A stretch of DNA of 64,000 nt from Alphaproteobacteria bacterium (GCA_028289425.1 JANQPL010000003.1:280407-344406), one strand, 5' to 3'; counted from the first letter of the stretch, positions 7,922-17,741 are shown. Program-made: numbers and translations. Notes: generated by a model not told the origin, from the letters alone.

Positions 7922-9808
7922 ATGACCATTTGGCGCTTGATCACACTTATAAGCATGTGCAGTTGGATCAGCGTCAGTGCGGCCGGCGCCGAGGTCGCTG
8001 CGCAACATCAACCGGACAAGTTCTATGTGATCTATGACAGCTCCAACTCCATGTGGGGAGCATTGTCGGATGAGTCGCGCAAATATGAATCCGGACGAAA
8101 AGCCCTTTCTGCATTTCTGTCGCAAGATTTTGAGGGTCGGCAAATCGCCTTTCGCGCCTATGGACACCGGGAAAAAACAGATTGCCGCGACTCTGAATTG
8201 ATTGTTCCGTTTACGGATTCAACGAACGCAAAAGACAAGATCTCTGACGCCGTCGCACGCATCCGACCCACCGGTAAGACACCCATCTCCTTTAGCCTGC
8301 AGGAAGCATTGAAGGATTTTGGCGAAAGCTCCGGCGACATTCTGTTGGTGAGCGATGGCATCGAAACCTGTGAAAGCGACCCATGCGATTTAGTGCGCGC
8401 CTGGCAGGCGTCAAACGTAAACATTCGCGTGCATGTGGTAGGTGTGGGACTGTCGGACTACCAGCGGGAAGCCATGGCCTGCATTGCAGACGCGTCCGGC
8501 GGAAAATACTTTGATGCGGATTCCGAAGAACGGTTCGCCGAGGCTCTCATCGGGGCAGGCAGCGCCATAGCGGCGCCTAAACCCAAACCTGAAGAAGTTG
8601 AAACGGCGCAGGGGTATGAGTTGCGGATTGTGGCGAACGACGAAAGCGGCCGTTCCTATGTGGTTGCAGGTACGCTTTCGCAAGAGGGATCGGAGTCCGT
8701 CGAAGTCCGCAGCCATCGCCGAAATGTCCTGAAAGGACCCGGAGACTACACGATCCAAGTGGGCCCCGTGCTCGCGGACAACACCACGTATGAGCCCGTC
8801 ACCAAAAAATTTCGGGTTGAAGAACCTGGCGCCACCACGGTAGAGGTAACGGTTCAAGCACCGGCGATCGTCAGTGCGCAATTTCTGGAAGAAGGCGCTG
8901 AGCACCCCGGAGCGCTCGTCACTGCTTTTGTAAATGATGTTGAGGCATTTCGGTTTCGCGCCTTCGACGAAGCTTTAGCGCGGCCCGGCGCATACGAGTT
9001 TAGAACCGAACCAAACAAAGACAACGAGCTCACCCAGGCCGGAACGTTGGTGGCGGGCGAACACACTGAACTGCTCTTTGAACTGACAAAAACGATCAAC
9101 TTCTTCATCGTGTTTCGATTGCCGAACGGCGAGATCATTCGCCGCAACTCTACATTGATGCGCGGCGGCGAAACGGTCTATCAAGTCCATGGTCAAAATG
9201 GCGGCTGGGCGCGTCCCGGAACCTATGAAGTCAGCTCGCCCGACCCGATGCTACCTCTGCCACCAACAACCGTCGACATCAGGAATGACGGCGGCACGAT
9301 CACCCTGCCCCTTGACGCAGGCTTCGTTGAAGTTTCTTACGCGCCTTCAGACGACTCCTATCTGAGTACGGCGGATCGAGCGTTCATCGAGCCAGTCGAC
9401 CGCAATGGATCACGCAGTTTTATAAGACCTGGCGATGAAATAGCGCTTACCCCGGGCGCATACGATGTGATCCCGCAGGAAGCCGCCGGCTATTTCGAGC
9501 CGCAGCAGATCACAGTAGAGAATGGCCAAACACACGCCGTCCTTTTTGAACCAAAACCACTCGGCCGGGTGATCATCACCTATGCGCCGTCGGACCAATA
9601 TAAGACAGACCCCGATCGTGCCTTTGTCGAAGCGCTTGATGGGCAAGACTTGAAGAAAGGGTTCGTTCGGCCCGGCGCGCCGCTGAAGCTGTTGCCAGGA
9701 CGCTACAAAGTGAATGGCTGGCGCGCCGCCGGAACGATCCCCGCGCAAGAGTTCACGGTCACGCCCCACGAGACTGTCAATGTCGTGCTAAGGCCCACGG
9801 TACCATAA
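7922..9808 (+). CDS. Secreted von Willebrand factor A domain protein
   Basis: 628 residues with a signal peptide (about 24 residues). The vWA domain spans roughly residues 33-205 and has a complete MIDAS metal site: Asp39-Ser41-Ser43 ('YDSSNSM'), Thr120 ('TGKTPI') and Asp145 ('VSDGIETC'). It is followed by a series of beta-rich modules. The last two are a visible tandem duplication of about 85 residues, beginning 'VSYAPSDDSYLSTADRAFIE' and 'ITYAPSDQYKTDPDRAFVE'. Such proteins bind ligands or partners outside the cytoplasm. GGGGGGAG precedes the ATG. Partner unknown. Confidence 0.85.
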   Translation: MTIWRLITLISMCSWISVSAAGAEVAAQHQPDKFYVIYDSSNSMWGALSDESRKYESGRKALSAFLSQDFEGRQIAFRAYGHREKTDCRDSELIVPFTDSTNAKDKISDAVARIRPTGKTPISFSLQEALKDFGESSGDILLVSDGIETCESDPCDLVRAWQASNVNIRVHVVGVGLSDYQREAMACIADASGGKYFDADSEERFAEALIGAGSAIAAPKPKPEEVETAQGYELRIVANDESGRSYVVAGTLSQEGSESVEVRSHRRNVLKGPGDYTIQVGPVLADNTTYEPVTKKFRVEEPGATTVEVTVQAPAIVSAQFLEEGAEHPGALVTAFVNDVEAFRFRAFDEALARPGAYEFRTEPNKDNELTQAGTLVAGEHTELLFELTKTINFFIVFRLPNGEIIRRNSTLMRGGETVYQVHGQNGGWARPGTYEVSSPDPMLPLPPTTVDIRNDGGTITLPLDAGFVEVSYAPSDDSYLSTADRAFIEPVDRNGSRSFIRPGDEIALTPGAYDVIPQEAAGYFEPQQITVENGQTHAVLFEPKPLGRVIITYAPSDQYKTDPDRAFVEALDGQDLKKGFVRPGAPLKLLPGRYKVNGWRAAGTIPAQEFTVTPHETVNVVLRPTVP

Positions 9809-9814
9809 AGCGAG

Positions 9815-10327
9815 CTAGCCGAAACTGTACCAAGGATCCTCTGGGAAGCGGCTCCCACGGGTCCTCAATTGGCCATACAATCCAGCTTCCCATTCCGCGG
9901 TGGCGGCCATGTTTTGGTTCCAATCCATCACATAAACGCGCTTTAAGATCTTCCATTTAGCGGACCTTTTCTCGAACAGATCCAGATAGCGGCCGCCTAC
10001 GATCATGTCTTGAACACCGTCGTCGCCATTCAGATGGTGATAGGCAACGCAATACGTTTCTGCCTTTGCGCGATCACCGGCGAGTTCGATGTAAACATTG
10101 CTGATGAGATGCATGGTCTGGCGCATCTGTTTCAGCGCGGGAATGACATACTCGCAGAATTCATGGGCATTGCCGTTGAATGAGCCGTGATCGTCTGTCG
10201 CTTCCGGCCAATAGACGGACTTCAGTGCTTCCATGTCGCATCGGTCGATACCCCGGCAATAGGTCACCAGCGTGTGCTCAATGGCCTGGCGGTCGTGAAG
10301 CTCCTGAAGGTCTTCTTGAGATATCAT
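9815..10327 (-). CDS. SnoaL_4-type NTF2-fold protein
   Basis: 170 residues of the larger SnoaL type found next to dehydrogenases and ring-hydroxylating systems: 'LHDRQAIEHTLVTYCRGIDRCDMEALKSVYW', a conserved 'DHGSFNGNAHEF' loop, and 'CVAYHHLNGDD' in the sheet. It starts 27 bases after the SDR gene and is almost certainly in the same operon. The family includes dehydratases and isomerases of polyketide or steroid-like substrates. The exact role here is unknown. Confidence 0.8.
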   Translation of the reverse strand: MISQEDLQELHDRQAIEHTLVTYCRGIDRCDMEALKSVYWPEATDDHGSFNGNAHEFCEYVIPALKQMRQTMHLISNVYIELAGDRAKAETYCVAYHHLNGDDGVQDMIVGGRYLDLFEKRSAKWKILKRVYVMDWNQNMAATAEWEAGLYGQLRTRGSRFPEDPWYSFG

Positions 10328-10354
10328 CGGGCACCTTTTCGGGTAACTTGGGTT

Positions 10355-11140
10355 TTATGCGGGCACAAATCCGCTCGTCACCGACATGGTGTTGTCGACC
10401 ACGATGCGCGTGCCATTGATGAATTTGGATTCGTCAGACGCCAGAAATACCACCGCATTGCCCACATCGTCCGGCTCGCCCAGCCGCGTTTCTCCGCTCG
10501 GCTGTGTTGCCGGAGGCTGGAAGCCCTGCTCCATGGCTTTCGCCACCTTGCCCGGCACGTCGGCAACCATCGGTGTTTGGATGCCCGCGGGGTGTATTGA
10601 GTTGCAGCGAATGTTGTATTTCATCTGCGCACAATGAACTGCTACGGCGCGGGTCAGGGCTTCAACCGCTCCTTTTGCCGCGCAATAGGCCGTAAACATC
10701 GCTTCGCCTTGAAGAGAGGCCAGCGACGCCATGTTGATGATCGAACCGCCGCCGCTTTCTTTCATTGCCTTCACGCCATGTTTGCAGCCGAAGAAGGTAC
10801 CGTCGGCGCTGACCGCATTGACAAACCGCCATTCATCCGTCGTCTGAGACTCTATGCTGCCGACCTCGACAACGCCTGCATTGTTGACCAACACGTCGAG
10901 CTTCCCGAAACGTGAAACGGCTTCGCCGACCACATCGGCCCATTCGTTTTCATTGCGCACGTCATGTTTCAGAAAGATGGCGTTGTCACCCAAGTCGCGG
11001 GCAACCGCGTCGCCGGCCGCTTGATCCACATCTGTCAGCACGACTTTCGCGCCTTCCCTGACAAACAGGCGCGCATCCGCCTCTCCCAATCCTTTTGCGG
11101 CGCCGGTGATGATCGCCACTTTGTTGTCGAGGCGTCCCAT
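10355..11140 (-). CDS. SDR family NAD(P)-dependent oxidoreductase
   Basis: 261 residues from the ATG at 11138-11140, chosen over an upstream reading because GGGAG sits at proper spacing and the protein then starts 'MGRLDNKVAIITGAAKGLG'. Classical short-chain dehydrogenase: TGxxxGxG cofactor loop, 'NNAG', catalytic Ser in 'INMASLASLQ' and the Tyr-x-x-x-Lys pair in 'YCAAKGAVEA'. Residues 'LTDVD' after strand two favour NAD over NADP. It is the first gene of a two-gene operon with the SnoaL_4 gene, suggesting oxidation of a hydroxy intermediate. Confidence 0.9.
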   Translation of the reverse strand: MGRLDNKVAIITGAAKGLGEADARLFVREGAKVVLTDVDQAAGDAVARDLGDNAIFLKHDVRNENEWADVVGEAVSRFGKLDVLVNNAGVVEVGSIESQTTDEWRFVNAVSADGTFFGCKHGVKAMKESGGGSIINMASLASLQGEAMFTAYCAAKGAVEALTRAVAVHCAQMKYNIRCNSIHPAGIQTPMVADVPGKVAKAMEQGFQPPATQPSGETRLGEPDDVGNAVVFLASDESKFINGTRIVVDNTMSVTSGFVPA

Positions 11141-11320
11141 AATGTGATCTCCCTGTGATGGCTGTTTGGGCACGCATTATTGCGCTGCCCCAGTCGCAAA
11201 TCAAAGGCCTTGCGGCAGGAATCGAACGGATTCATTCGACCGAACTGAATGCCCGCCGACGGAAGATCACCAATATGGATGCTTATGCAGAATTGCTCTG
11301 CGAACGGCCAATGTACTAAA

Positions 11321-12409
11321 TCATACGGCAGCGGCCGCAGGATGCGACCCCGCAAGTCTCGTTCTGGCCAATGTGTCGGCCACGTGATTGGTGGACTGAT
11401 GACGCCAATTGCTTTCTTCAAAGATCTGCTGCAACGACATGGGAATCATGCCAATCCGCTCTTCGACCATGTCCGATGACAGACCCAGATACTCCGCGGC
11501 CACCTGGATGATGCCTCCCGCATTAATGACATAGTCCGGCGCGTACAGAATGCCACGCAAGCGCATCAGTTCACCCACTTGGTCTGAAGACAACTGATTA
11601 TTTGCCGCGCCCGCGACGATCTTTGCGTTCAGCCGGCTCACATTTTCTTTCGTCAACACGCCACCCAGAGCACATGGTGCAACCACATCGACGGGCTCAA
11701 ACAAGATGTCGGGAGCTCTTACCACACGAGCGTGAAACTTTTCGGCGGCAGCGCGTACCTTTGCCTCATCGATGTCGGCAACGACAAGCTCGGCTCCCGC
11801 TCTGTGCAATTCCTCGCACAAATGAAAGCCGACACTTCCCAACCCTTGAACGGCCACCCGCAAGCCCTTCATGTCGCTTCGAGACAGCGCAAACTTGACC
11901 GCCGCGCCGATCCCCAGAAACACGCCATGGGCCGTTTTGGGTGATGGATCGCCTCCCGGCTGGCCTTCCTGTGCCGGCAATCCGGACACAAAAGACGTTT
12001 CGGCAGAGACGGCAACCATGTCTTCAATACGTGTCCCTACATCCTCTGCGGTGACGTATTGACCCTTCAACGTTTCGACCGCGCGGCCGAATGCGCGGAA
12101 GAAAGACGTGCGATCAATGTCCCCACGCTCTGCCCACACCACGGCTTTGCCGCCGCCCAAGGGCAGACCCGCCATGGCGTTTTTGAAACTCATCGCTTTG
12201 GAGAGACGCAGTACATCCGACAATGCTTCCGCACGATTACCGTAGGTCCAAAAACGGCACCCACCGGCGCCGGGCCCAAGCGCCGTATCGTGGACCGCAA
12301 TAAATCCCTCGAGACCGGTTTCGACGTCCGAAATCGAATAGACCGCTTCGTGATGATCGAACCCGTCGCAAGCCACGAGTTCTTCCGTTGTCAGGCGCAA
12401 TACTTTCAT
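11321..12409 (-). CDS. Leu/Phe/Val dehydrogenase family protein
   Basis: 362 residues of the Glu/Leu/Phe/Val dehydrogenase family. Seen are 'ALGPGAGGCRFW' and 'GLPLGGGKAVVW' (substrate and catalytic Lys region), then the NAD-binding 'VAVQGLGSVGFHLCEEL'. The family catalyses reversible oxidative deamination of branched-chain or aromatic amino acids to 2-oxo acids with NAD+. Length matches leucine dehydrogenases. It stands alone, in the same direction as the SDR gene but 180 bp from it; that gap shows no gene or clear signal. Confidence 0.88.
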   Translation of the reverse strand: MKVLRLTTEELVACDGFDHHEAVYSISDVETGLEGFIAVHDTALGPGAGGCRFWTYGNRAEALSDVLRLSKAMSFKNAMAGLPLGGGKAVVWAERGDIDRTSFFRAFGRAVETLKGQYVTAEDVGTRIEDMVAVSAETSFVSGLPAQEGQPGGDPSPKTAHGVFLGIGAAVKFALSRSDMKGLRVAVQGLGSVGFHLCEELHRAGAELVVADIDEAKVRAAAEKFHARVVRAPDILFEPVDVVAPCALGGVLTKENVSRLNAKIVAGAANNQLSSDQVGELMRLRGILYAPDYVINAGGIIQVAAEYLGLSSDMVEERIGMIPMSLQQIFEESNWRHQSTNHVADTLARTRLAGSHPAAAAV

Positions 12410-12616
12410 CGTCTCCTCGACGGGGCATTCTCTAACAGCATGAAGATGGTAGTTTCTCCGGCACGAAATTGGCTTGCGTTATGGCCCCGAAACAGTTTCA
12501 CAAAATTCGGTTGATGATTTGTTTGCACAAGATTCGTGACACAGGCTGGAAAACCGCCAAAAATCGAGCAAAATTGGCGGGAATGGGAGACGATCCAAGA
12601 AAAGGTGATGAACTCA

Positions 12617-13213
12617 ATGGACGCAATCGAGGCCATGGAAACCTGTATCGCCATGCGGTACCTGAAAGAAGATCCTCTGCCGCAGGACGTTCTGGAACGG
12701 CTGATCTATGCCGCCACCCGCGCTTCCAGCGCCGGTAACAGCCAAGGCTGGGAGTTTGTGGTGCTGACCGACGGCCCCATAAAAGAAAAAGTGGGCGCGC
12801 ACGTCCGCGAGGCCATGGCGCCCGTCTTCGAGAACAAGCCGCAAGGGCTCGATGCCTCTCAGACCAAAATGTATGACGGCGCGCAATACCTTGCCGAAAA
12901 CTTCGCCAAGGTGCCGGCATGGATCTTCGGCTGCGGACGAAAAGCCTACCCGCCGCAAGACCCTCAGGAAGTGTTCATGTATGCGTCTGTCTACCCTGCC
13001 GCGCAAAACCTGATTGTCGCGGCCCGGTCAATGGGTATCGGCACGGCGTTCACCACATTTCACATGATGGCGGAACCTTTAATCCGTGAGCTGATCGGTA
13101 TTCCCGAAGACGTACAATTATGTGTTTCGATTGCCGCGGGCTATCCGGAACGCCAGTTCAAGAAAGTGAACCGGCGCCCCGTCAAAGACGTTATGCACCT
13201 CAATCGATGGTGA
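12617..13213 (+). CDS. Nitroreductase family protein
   Basis: 198 residues. The start is taken at the ATG 12617 ('MDAIEAMETCIAMRYLKEDPL'), which fits the family N-terminus; an ATG nine bases upstream is possible, and a GTG at 12536 would add unlikely residues. The FMN-binding features of NfsA/FRP-like nitroreductases are present: 'TRASSAGNSQGWEFVVL', 'GTAFTTFHMM' and 'SIAAGYPE'. These enzymes reduce nitro groups, quinones or enones with NAD(P)H. No substrate clue comes from the neighbours. Confidence 0.85.
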   Translation: MDAIEAMETCIAMRYLKEDPLPQDVLERLIYAATRASSAGNSQGWEFVVLTDGPIKEKVGAHVREAMAPVFENKPQGLDASQTKMYDGAQYLAENFAKVPAWIFGCGRKAYPPQDPQEVFMYASVYPAAQNLIVAARSMGIGTAFTTFHMMAEPLIRELIGIPEDVQLCVSIAAGYPERQFKKVNRRPVKDVMHLNRW

Positions 13214-13234
13214 CAACGGCCTATCCGCCGAATG

Positions 13235-13666
13235 TTACGACGCCATGGTTCCGGCGAGGAAATAGATCAAATAGGCCCCAAGGGCCACGCCCGAGAGCAT
13301 TGTGCCGAAAGCGCCGAGGGCCCTCATGGTACGGAATATGGCGCCGCCATCCGCCAGGTGCGATCCCGAAAGAGACCCCATCCCGAGCGCATGAAAAATG
13401 CGCGCGCCGACAAATACGGCGCCGAACGCCATAACGATCTGTTGGGGCGTGCCCAACATTTCGGCTAGTGCGAGGGTCGCAATAAAGAGGGCTGCGTTTT
13501 CCGCCAGATTGCCATGGCGTCTAATTTTTCTTTCTAGATTCTGGTCATCGCCGAAGCCAACGCCGATGCTGGCGCGCGCCCGATGTATGCCGACAGTGAA
13601 CATAAGCAATCGTTGCAGGATGATGATCGTCGCCGCGACAACGGCCGTAATGATCGGAGCAGTCAC
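13235..13666 (-). CDS. MAPEG family membrane protein
   Basis: 143 residues starting at a GTG (13664-13666) with GGAG six bases upstream; an ATG 51 bases earlier is less well placed. Four hydrophobic helices with the MAPEG signature: 'GVGFGDDQNLERKIRRHGNLAENAALFI' (polar loop between helices one and two), 'GARIFHALGM' and a final helix. The family includes membrane glutathione transferases and eicosanoid enzymes in eukaryotes; bacterial members often transfer or use glutathione. Convergent with the nitroreductase gene. Confidence 0.85.
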   Translation of the reverse strand: MTAPIITAVVAATIIILQRLLMFTVGIHRARASIGVGFGDDQNLERKIRRHGNLAENAALFIATLALAEMLGTPQQIVMAFGAVFVGARIFHALGMGSLSGSHLADGGAIFRTMRALGAFGTMLSGVALGAYLIYFLAGTMAS

Positions 13667-13946
13667 CTTGTTCTCCTTCAGATAGCCTTGCTGAATGGAT
13701 TCGACGAGGGCGAACAAAGCAGTAATCCGGACGAACGAGTTCGAAAGCTCCGGAACGCAACCAACCGTCCGTAGCTTGTCGTTCTGATCCGGTTTCTCCC
13801 ATCTTTCTCCGCCATCGCAGCCATTCCGCGATTACCGCATGATTGCGTTGCAAAAATGCATATGTCTACGGTGGGTTGCGCGCCTTGATGTTGCGAAAAT
13901 TAGCCACATTTGTTGTGATGTGTCGTTGGAAAATACGGAGGGGCGC

Positions 13947-14885
13947 GTGAGCAGCATTCGGGATCTGGACTGGGAAGACGTCAAAACATTCGCTGAAGTC
14001 GCAGGGGCACGGACGGTGCGCAGTGCTGCAAAGTCTCTGGGCGTTCATCATTCGACTGTGAGCCGACGAATCGAACGTCTCGAAGAGAATACCGGCGTCC
14101 GATTGTTCGACCGGCGGCCGGAAGGGTATGCCCTAACAGAAGCCGGTGAGGATCTGGTGGCGGTGGCACGCTCTTTTGCCGACGAACTTAATGAGGTGGA
14201 ACGGCAAATCGCCGGGCGGGACAATGTGCTTACCGGAAAAATCAGTGCCACCATGTCGGAACCGATCGCGTCAATTGCCTTCGGACCTCGGCTGGTTGAG
14301 TTTACCGAGCGCTATCCCGGACTCGACTTGGAGATCATCGTTACTCATGACTTTCTGGATGTGGCACGCCGGGAAGCGGATGTGGCCATTCGGATGGACA
14401 ATAATCCGCCGCAGAGTTTGGTCGGCAAACGCGTTTTCCAATACCACTCGACCATTTACGCAACCCCCGCCTATTTGGACACGCATGATTTAATCAACAA
14501 TCCCGATGACGGCCGCTGGATCGGTTGGGACGACGCGGATGGTCTGTATCCCGGATGGACACAGGATACGGAGTTCGCTCGTGTACCCGCTTGGGGGGCA
14601 TTCCTTGATCTAAGACTTCAGCTCTCCGCCGCGAAGGCCGGTCTTGGGCTTGCGATGTTGCCCTGTTTCATCGCGGATCGTGAGGAAAAATTGGTGCGCG
14701 CGACGGACCGAAAACCATTCCCGTCGCGCGACGTTTGGATTCTCACACACTCTGACCTGAGGCGCACGGCGCGCGTCCGCGCCTTCATGGAATTTGCCGA
14801 ACAGGTCTTACGCTCGCACAAGAAAGAGTTTATCGGCGACCTCGAAGGGCTACATCAAAAGAAGCCCCACCGCGAACGTGTTTAG
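13947..14885 (+). CDS. LysR family transcriptional regulator
   Basis: 312 residues. The GTG at 13947 is chosen because GGAGGGG lies just upstream and the protein then starts directly before the helix-turn-helix ('DWEDVKTFAEVAGARTVRSAAKSLGVHHSTVSRRIERLE'). The C-terminal part is a periplasmic-binding-like effector domain. Its 3' end overlaps the 3' end of the convergent membrane-protein gene by 36 bases. It may regulate the neighbouring operon, but that operon already has a divergent TetR gene, so the target is open. Confidence 0.85.
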   Translation: MSSIRDLDWEDVKTFAEVAGARTVRSAAKSLGVHHSTVSRRIERLEENTGVRLFDRRPEGYALTEAGEDLVAVARSFADELNEVERQIAGRDNVLTGKISATMSEPIASIAFGPRLVEFTERYPGLDLEIIVTHDFLDVARREADVAIRMDNNPPQSLVGKRVFQYHSTIYATPAYLDTHDLINNPDDGRWIGWDDADGLYPGWTQDTEFARVPAWGAFLDLRLQLSAAKAGLGLAMLPCFIADREEKLVRATDRKPFPSRDVWILTHSDLRRTARVRAFMEFAEQVLRSHKKEFIGDLEGLHQKKPHRERV

Positions 14886-15281
14886 AATAAACAGGATCGT
14901 TGCACCGAACACATTCGTGTCCACTTCGCGCACTTTGCCCCCGATGTTGAATTTGAATGGCTTGATACCGTTAACGTCCTTGAGCGCACCGTCATACATC
15001 TTCATGCTGGAAATGGTCATGATGAACGTGGCCATCCAATTGTAGTTGAGGATTGCGGCCATCCAGAGGTGAAGTGGGCTTGGATAAACCCACAACAATG
15101 CCAAAACGAAGACCGACACACCTGTTTGGGTCAGCACCTGCCACACCACATGAAAGCGCGCATGGGGCGGCCACAAGGGATTGGTGGCATGGGTTGCATT
15201 GAAGTCGGCGCGCATGGGGCCAACCCCCATGGCAATCGCCACAAGCGACAAAATGATCTTTGCGGTGAAGACGGGATCCAT
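14850..15281 (-). CDS. Four-helix integral membrane protein, unknown function
   Basis: 143 residues with four hydrophobic segments: near residues 7-25, 45-68, 75-95 and 122-142. A conserved-looking polar loop 'ADFNATHATNPLWPPHARFHVVWQ' lies between helices one and two. It begins 16 bases after the SDR gene and is probably the third gene of the FAD-monooxygenase operon. I do not recognise a characterised family. The His-rich loop could bind metal or substrate; this is a guess from sequence. Confidence 0.72.
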   Translation of the reverse strand: MDPVFTAKIILSLVAIAMGVGPMRADFNATHATNPLWPPHARFHVVWQVLTQTGVSVFVLALLWVYPSPLHLWMAAILNYNWMATFIMTISSMKMYDGALKDVNGIKPFKFNIGGKVREVDTNVFGATILFILNTFAVGLLLM

Positions 15282-15297
15282 CTAACTAATCCTTCCT

Positions 15298-16077
15298 TTA
15301 AATCAAGCCCGGATAGCTGCCGCCATCCAATTGCAAATTCTGTCCCGAAATGAATCCGGCCTGAGCGCTACACAAAAAAGCGCAAGCATCACCAAATTCC
15401 TTTGGGTCACCCATGCGCTTCGCGGCGATCGACTCCGCGATTTCCGCGCGCGCTTCCTCCATGGTGATTTTTTTGAATGCGACCGCCAGTTCGGCCATTT
15501 GCTTTTGGCGGTCCGTATCGAACCGCTCCGGCAATAGATTGTTAATGGTCACATTGTCTTTGGCCACATCTTGCGAAAGCCCCTTGCACATGGCGGTAAG
15601 CCCCGACCGGGCCGTGGTCGACAAACCCATGGGCGAGCGGGGCGACTTCACCATGGCGGACGTGATGTTGACGATGCGCCCGAATTTACGCTCTTGCATT
15701 CCCGGCAAAACCGCTTTGATTAGCAAGATGGGCGCCAAGAGATTGGACTGCAGAGCTTCGACCCAGTCCCGTTCACCCCACTGCGCAAACGCACCGGGCG
15801 GCGGTCCGCCATTATTGTTCACCAGAATGTCCGGCGCCGGACACGCATCAAGGAGAGCCTGTCGGCCCTCTTCCGTATCAATATCAGCGACAACAGGCGT
15901 GACGGCGACATTTGTCTGGGTGCGGATTTCGTCCGCTGTCGCCATCAACGTTTCTTCGTCACGGCCATTGATCGCGACCGCCACACCTTCGGATGCAAGC
16001 GACAGTGCACAGGCTTTACCGAGGCCACGCGATGACGCGCAGACAATGGCGCTGCGGTCCTTGAGTCCTAGATCCAT
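15298..16077 (-). CDS. Atypical SDR family protein (STTAR in place of YxxxK)
   Basis: 259 residues with a Rossmann cofactor loop ('CASSRGLGKA') and 'NNNGGP' as the NNAG-like motif. The catalytic region reads 'NITSAMVKSPRSPMG' followed by 'LSTTARSGL'. The usual Tyr and Lys of YxxxK are replaced by Ser and Arg. This matches a divergent SDR subgroup I know by its 'LS-x-x-AR-x-GL' segment, whose chemistry may differ from hydride transfer at an alcohol. It starts exactly where the FAD monooxygenase gene stops, so translation is coupled. Confidence 0.85.
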   Translation of the reverse strand: MDLGLKDRSAIVCASSRGLGKACALSLASEGVAVAINGRDEETLMATADEIRTQTNVAVTPVVADIDTEEGRQALLDACPAPDILVNNNGGPPPGAFAQWGERDWVEALQSNLLAPILLIKAVLPGMQERKFGRIVNITSAMVKSPRSPMGLSTTARSGLTAMCKGLSQDVAKDNVTINNLLPERFDTDRQKQMAELAVAFKKITMEEARAEIAESIAAKRMGDPKEFGDACAFLCSAQAGFISGQNLQLDGGSYPGLI

Positions 16078-17724
16078 CTAACCCTCCCGTCCGAGAATTT
16101 TGTTGAGATCGTTTTTGACTGTGTCGCCGCGCAGGGCGCCCGCGTTAGCGTAGCGCGCAGCGATATGACCATCGGGTCGGATCAGCAAAGCACCCGTTCC
16201 ACTAACACCTGCCCGTTCCTCCCAACCTGCCGGCCCCTCTACGATATGGAGGTCGTCGAACTCACATTGCGGCGGCTGACTGGATGAGGCGCAAATCAGT
16301 GTGAAACGATCATGGGCGAGGCGCGACAGTATCGATTGCTTTTCCCCATCGACCATTATCCATTCGTGCGGCAGTAAGGCACCCACATCGTAGGACGGGG
16401 TGTATTGGCTGATATCGTCATCCGCAGGCGGCTCAATGGCAGCCGATCCCTTCAATGCTTCCGAGTGATAGCGATACCCAAGCTGGAGCTGGATGCTGTC
16501 GAAATGCGGCTTTTGCGCATTGATGGCTGCTTGAAGGGCCTCGTTTTCCTGTGGTCTTTCACAGGCCTTCAAAAAATGTTCGGACAGCTTCGCCGGATCG
16601 TCCCCATACAGCGCAGAAAAAACCTCAACAATTTTGGCCGCATTGGTCATGCTCTGCGTGCTGTTGTTGACAGCAACGGGTCTGCGCTCCACTTCATAAG
16701 TGTCGAGCAAAGATTCCAATGCCTGCCCCTTCAATACATGCGCAATTTTCCAGCAGACGTTTTGTGCATCACCGACGCCTGTGTTGAGACCCAGACCACC
16801 CGTCGGCGGGAACCGGTGGGCGGCGTCGCCAATCAGAAACACGCGCCCGCTGCGATAGTGCTCCGCTATTTGGGCGCTCATCGTCCAGGGGCTAATGTTA
16901 CGCACCGAAAAATCGACCGTGTCGGAGCCAATCGCGTTGATCACTTCGCGACGGCAACGTTCTTCATCAAAGGCATCCGCCGATTCAACCGCCGGGTCGT
17001 AGGATTTCATGAAGACCCACGACTTGGTGTCGTCGTAAATGATGAAAGCTCCACCGGCGTCCGGATGAAAGTTGAAGTAGAGAACGCCGGGACGGTGATC
17101 GATAAACGCACCGAGGTCACCTTCGCAGTGAATCATCACATAGTTCTGCAGCGCCTCGGGTCCTTCCATCTTAATGCCTAGGCGATCGCGTGTGCGCGAG
17201 CCCGCACCGTCTGCAGCCAGAACATAGTTTGCTGCGATCTCGATGGGCGCATCTACGCCGCGCAGCAGGACATGCGCGGTGACACCATCAGCCGTCTCCT
17301 CGAGGCGGTTGGCCTCTGCCCCCCGAAGGATGCAGACATTGTCTTTCTTCTGGAGCTCGCTGGCGACCAACTGCTCGAACCGAGGCTGCGAAATATTGAT
17401 GAGCGGAAAGGGGGTGATGGCCAGCGTCTCGTCGGTTTGACGCTCATATGTAAGGGCACCGAACTCGACACTGGCGAGTTTTGACACAAACCGCACCCAA
17501 CCCGCTTTCTCAGGCGGCGTGCCGTGCGACCGGATGAGATCGCCGGAAACGCCCGCTTGATCGCAGATTTCGATCGTTCGGCAATTGACTGCATGCGCTT
17601 TTGGCGCGGTCATTCTTTCAAGCCGCCGCTCGACGATGATCGAAGAGATGCCTTGATTTGAAAGGAGCAGCGCGGCCATAAGGCCCACGGGTCCGGCACC
17701 GATAATCAGCACTTGTGTTTTCAT
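16078..17724 (-). CDS. FAD-dependent aromatic monooxygenase (PheA/TfdB type)
   Basis: 548 residues. FAD-binding GxGxxG ('LIIGAGPVGLMAALLL'), the 'DG' motif ('LAADGAGSRTRDRLGI') and the second FAD site 'RVFLIGDAAHRFPPTGGLGLNTGVGDAQN' are all present, followed by a thioredoxin-like C-terminal domain typical of the phenol 2-monooxygenase/TfdB group. It likely hydroxylates an aromatic or polyketide-like substrate with NAD(P)H and O2. It heads an operon with an atypical SDR and a membrane protein. A divergent TetR gene and a perfect palindrome just upstream point to substrate-induced control. Confidence 0.9.
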   Translation of the reverse strand: MKTQVLIIGAGPVGLMAALLLSNQGISSIIVERRLERMTAPKAHAVNCRTIEICDQAGVSGDLIRSHGTPPEKAGWVRFVSKLASVEFGALTYERQTDETLAITPFPLINISQPRFEQLVASELQKKDNVCILRGAEANRLEETADGVTAHVLLRGVDAPIEIAANYVLAADGAGSRTRDRLGIKMEGPEALQNYVMIHCEGDLGAFIDHRPGVLYFNFHPDAGGAFIIYDDTKSWVFMKSYDPAVESADAFDEERCRREVINAIGSDTVDFSVRNISPWTMSAQIAEHYRSGRVFLIGDAAHRFPPTGGLGLNTGVGDAQNVCWKIAHVLKGQALESLLDTYEVERRPVAVNNSTQSMTNAAKIVEVFSALYGDDPAKLSEHFLKACERPQENEALQAAINAQKPHFDSIQLQLGYRYHSEALKGSAAIEPPADDDISQYTPSYDVGALLPHEWIMVDGEKQSILSRLAHDRFTLICASSSQPPQCEFDDLHIVEGPAGWEERAGVSGTGALLIRPDGHIAARYANAGALRGDTVKNDLNKILGREG

Positions 17725-17741
17725 GACGCATCCTCCATAAT

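Noticed and set aside
11141..11320. tRNA-like or small-RNA signal between the SDR and leucine-dehydrogenase genes
   Set aside because: A TCGAAC-like stretch is present but no cloverleaf or terminator can be built.
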